The notes under the pieces are model-generated. The model searched no databases, had not been told where the DNA came from, and was given only the letters and a program-made list of their open reading frames with translations. From NCBI GenBank assembly GCA_016189825.1, contig JACPRR010000081.1, forward strand, positions 1-8,484: 8,484 bases of DNA, read 5' to 3'. Of the stretch, positions 6,767 to 8,484 are shown piece by piece (position 1 is the first letter of the stretch; every line of letters starts with the position of its first letter). The stretch comes from Chloroflexota bacterium. GTDB lineage: Bacteria; Chloroflexota; Dehalococcoidia; JACPPY01. Both the position numbers and the translations under genes were made by a program.

Positions 6767-6784
6767 ACTAAACCAGTGTTTAGT
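6767..6784. promoter_or_regulatory. 7-bp inverted repeat, possible operator
   Basis: ACTAAAC (6767-6773) and GTTTAGT (6778-6784) flank the 4-nt spacer CAGT. The motif sits about 120 bp upstream of the second receiver gene in an AT-rich patch and would suit a dimeric regulator. It partly resembles the ACTAAAAC core of the 1358-1372 arm. No T-run follows and no matching -35/-10 pair is evident. Confidence 0.35.
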
Positions 6785-6902
6785 GGCCATAATTCGTCCG
6801 GCGCTAATGATACACTGTCTGTGAGAGGGCGGTGCTGATAAAAGTCTACAGGGCCGCCGAAGCAGGCTGGGCAATCGTCCTTAGCGTAGCAGGTGAGGAT
6901 CA

Positions 6903-7334
6903 GTGAAGAAGATATTGATAATCGAGGACCAAGAACCGATCGTGACACTGCTCAAAGCCATTCTTGGCGCTGATGGCGGATACGAATTACTGGTAGCTCG
7001 GGATGGCGGAGAGGCACAAGCCCTGGCCAAAACTGAGCGGCCCGAACTCATAATCGTGGGCACGCTGGCGCATGCCGAAGACAGCTATGGAGTGTGCAGG
7101 TGTTTGAGGGCAAATGGGGAAGCTATCCCCTGCAAAATCATCATGATTGGCAACTGGACTGACGAGACCAGCGGACAGAAAGCTATTGAAGCGGGTGCGG
7201 ATGAGTTCGTTGATCGGCCTTGGCCAGCATTGCTCATGAGGACCGTAAAGGCCGTTCTTTTGCCGCAAGGACAAGAATATCCCCAGCCGGTTCCGTCATC
7301 GCCCGCTGGTACCGCCAGCCTCGCCCGCCTATGA
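6903..7334 (+). CDS. Degenerate receiver-domain protein lacking the phospho-acceptor Asp
   Basis: A 143-aa protein with a receiver fold over residues about 1-120 and a Pro/Ser-rich tail (about 121-143). The N-terminus KKILIIEDQEPIVTLL is typical, with acidic residues Glu8 and Asp9. However, the strand that should end in Asp reads ELIIVG, putting Gly53 at the phosphorylation site. The conserved Thr/Ser position is Gly83 (IIMIGN) and the conserved Lys is Arg105 (FVDRPW). It therefore appears to be a pseudo-receiver that cannot use the usual Asp phosphorylation. The start is GTG at 6903, with GGTGAGG at 6892-6898 just before it. It lies in the same direction as the kinase operon but 448 bp away, so it is probably transcribed separately. 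The open frame of normal length suggests selection rather than decay. It may bind the kinase or the first receiver, but this is inference. Confidence 0.85.
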   Translation: MKKILIIEDQEPIVTLLKAILGADGGYELLVARDGGEAQALAKTERPELIIVGTLAHAEDSYGVCRCLRANGEAIPCKIIMIGNWTDETSGQKAIEAGADEFVDRPWPALLMRTVKAVLLPQGQEYPQPVPSSPAGTASLARL

Positions 7335-7380
7335 ACTGTGTGTTAGCGGTATTGGAGCGGGAATGGGATGCACGGGCTGT

Positions 7381-8484
7381 TTACCCACATCTCTTATCGG
7401 GTGCGTCAAACGTGGTTATGGCCTCCGAATCCCAGCCATCCCACAGGAATGCGTCTTCCTTGCCGTCCGCGATCAGCCGGAAGGCGTAACGCGCCTGCTC
7501 CTCGTAGAGCGCGCAGAACGCGCCGGGGCTAAGCAGGTTTCCGTTCATCTCGTGCGCCTCGGCCGGGCACGGTGCGCCACAGAAATGGCGAATGGCGCAA
7601 CGCCGGCAAGGCTCGATGTCTTCCACTTTGCGGCCGGTTACTCTGCGGAAAGGCTCCGTACCAAGTGTCGCTTCGATATCATCACAAAATATGTTTCCGC
7701 CCTTGAAGTCTGGCAGGCCGATGAACTCGCTGCAGGGGAACATGTCGCCGTTAGCCGCGACGGCGAAGAAACACCTTCCTCCGCCACAGGGGGAGATGTC
7801 ACACATCAGTCTCCTGGCAGTGGGCGCCACGATGCTGAGGAGGACGTTGGCGAAATTGGCCACGAGCAGCTTGCGACCCGTCTTCTCATACAGCTCATAC
7901 GTGCGGTCAAGCGCCGCCAGGTAGTGCTGTGCCAATTGCGCATCGCCCGGCCTAATCTCCCGCGCTCCCTGCCGGGTGCAGCGGACCGGATTGAGCATGC
8001 ACGCGGGCACCTCGCAGGCATGGAAGAAGCCGACGATATCCGACAACACGCCCATGTTCTCCCTGGTGACCGTGCATATCACGTTATACCCGGGGTAACC
8101 CCGGAGATACTTTATCGCCTCCAGCACCTTGCCGAATGACCCGGCGCCGGACCAGTTGTGCCGGGTCCGGTCGGCAATCTCAGCGACATGCCCGTCGAGA
8201 GATAGTCCGATAGTGATGTTATGTGCGGTCAGGAAGTCGATGTCCGTCTTCTCCAGCAGCGTGCCGTTGGTCTGGATCCCGAAGCGGAAGTCACCCCCGT
8301 GTCTTTCGATGGCCGCGAAGACGGCATCCCGGCTGAGCATGGGCTCGGAGCCGTGGAACACCACCTGCGGCCGGGAACCTTCAGGCAGTGTCCTCTGGAA
8401 GTAGGCCTTCAAGACGGACAGGGCGCGCAGAATGTCGTCCGCGGACATATGCACGCCCGTCTTGCGCATCTCCCCGGGTATGTA
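7381..8484 (-). CDS. SPASM-domain radical SAM enzyme, N-terminus beyond the window
   Basis: The 3' part of a radical SAM gene: 367 visible codons, open to the right edge (visible start YIPGEM), so the true start and the CX3CX2C cluster motif lie outside, probably just upstream. Counting from the first visible Met: HGSEP at 39-43 (the usual GGEP, SAM-binding), QTNG 66-69 and SLDG 90-93 belong to the SAM barrel. The C-terminus has a SPASM pattern: Cys223, Cys228, Cys233, then GDMFPC (Cys246), then CX2CX5CX3C (Cys288, 291, 297, 301) and a later Cys319. Such domains hold auxiliary 4Fe-4S clusters in anaerobic sulfatase maturases and in peptide-modifying enzymes. The substrate cannot be told. A peptide maturase role is possible, but no precursor peptide is visible in the window and would most likely lie upstream. 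It converges on the degenerate receiver with 46 bp between stops. Its last 131 bp are duplicated at 174-306. Confidence 0.9.
   Translation of the reverse strand, partial: YIPGEMRKTGVHMSADDILRALSVLKAYFQRTLPEGSRPQVVFHGSEPMLSRDAVFAAIERHGGDFRFGIQTNGTLLEKTDIDFLTAHNITIGLSLDGHVAEIADRTRHNWSGAGSFGKVLEAIKYLRGYPGYNVICTVTRENMGVLSDIVGFFHACEVPACMLNPVRCTRQGAREIRPGDAQLAQHYLAALDRTYELYEKTGRKLLVANFANVLLSIVAPTARRLMCDISPCGGGRCFFAVAANGDMFPCSEFIGLPDFKGGNIFCDDIEATLGTEPFRRVTGRKVEDIEPCRRCAIRHFCGAPCPAEAHEMNGNLLSPGAFCALYEEQARYAFRLIADGKEDAFLWDGWDSEAITTFDAPDKRCG
7402..7532. repeat. Duplicated 131-bp segment, copy B (inside the radical SAM gene)
   Basis: This partner of 174-306 covers about the last 44 codons of the intact gene apart from the final seven. 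Similarity stops 21 bp before the stop-codon side of the gene, where the two copies take different C-terminal ends (PDKRCG here, TQ in the remnant). Confidence 0.85.

Larger units (their letters stand above)
6455..6902. other. 448-bp intergenic region with short repeats, no gene supported
   Basis: No convincing gene, tRNA or other RNA was found. A 67-codon frame from ATG 6464 has a CPRC start but no ribosome-binding site and no familiar sequence. The region holds ATGACCAC three times (6464-6471 and 6664-6671 direct, 6521-6528 inverted), the 14-bp TGTTTTAGTCAAGG motif at 6679-6692, and the ACTAAAC/GTTTAGT hairpin at 6767-6784. It must contain the end of the kinase-receiver transcript and the promoter of the second receiver, but neither is clear by eye. 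Confidence 0.5.

Noticed and set aside
7363..8139. 258-codon plus-strand frame
   Set aside because: It is antisense to the radical SAM gene, whose motifs are unambiguous; this is a codon-bias shadow.
1..8484. CRISPR array, tRNA or rRNA genes, reverse transcriptase/DGR, transposase
   Set aside because: No regularly spaced repeats, cloverleaf-like sequence, rRNA signature or transposase/reverse-transcriptase motifs were seen in reading both strands.

Overview
The window is GC-rich bacterial DNA holding four complete genes, one gene cut by the right edge, one gene remnant and two intergenic regions with repeats. Shine-Dalgarno sequences are clear ahead of most genes. The host cannot be named from this sequence. 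A very large Cache-HAMP-multi-GAF/PAS hybrid sensor kinase next to a SPASM radical SAM enzyme would fit an anaerobe such as a Chloroflexota or Firmicutes lineage, but this is inference from gene content only.

Layout. Positions 1-164 are AT-richer, non-coding, with a small hairpin and promoter-like pieces. Positions 165-306 (minus) hold a broken C-terminal remnant of a second copy of the radical SAM gene found at the right end. It is followed at once by an intact XerC/D-like tyrosine recombinase (311-1207, minus). The divergent region 1208-1498 is structurally rich: a perfect 15-bp inverted repeat with arms 77 bp apart, then a 15-bp stem-loop in the leader of the next gene. Positions 1499-6064 (plus) encode a 1521-aa membrane histidine kinase (TM-dCache-TM-HAMP-GAF-GAF-PAS-GAF-GAF-PAS-HisKA-HATPase). 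A stand-alone CheY-like receiver follows 15 bp later (6080-6454). A 448-bp non-coding gap (6455-6902) carries short repeats, including a 14-bp direct copy of the motif that forms the recombinase-side arm of the inverted repeat. A second receiver protein (6903-7334) has lost the phospho-acceptor Asp. Converging on it is the partial SPASM radical SAM enzyme (7381-8484, minus), probably a peptide-modifying or sulfatase-maturase-like enzyme.

How the parts may work together. The kinase and first receiver look like one operon and a signalling pair: periplasmic ligand sensing through Cache, several cytosolic sensory inputs, and phosphotransfer to a single-domain receiver with no output domain of its own. 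The second, degenerate receiver may modulate that pathway without being phosphorylated. The recombinase, the repeated GTTTTAGTC motif on both sides of the kinase-receiver unit, and the duplicated radical SAM tail suggest a locus rearranged by recombination. The kinase-receiver unit may itself be bounded by recombination sites, but this remains a hypothesis.
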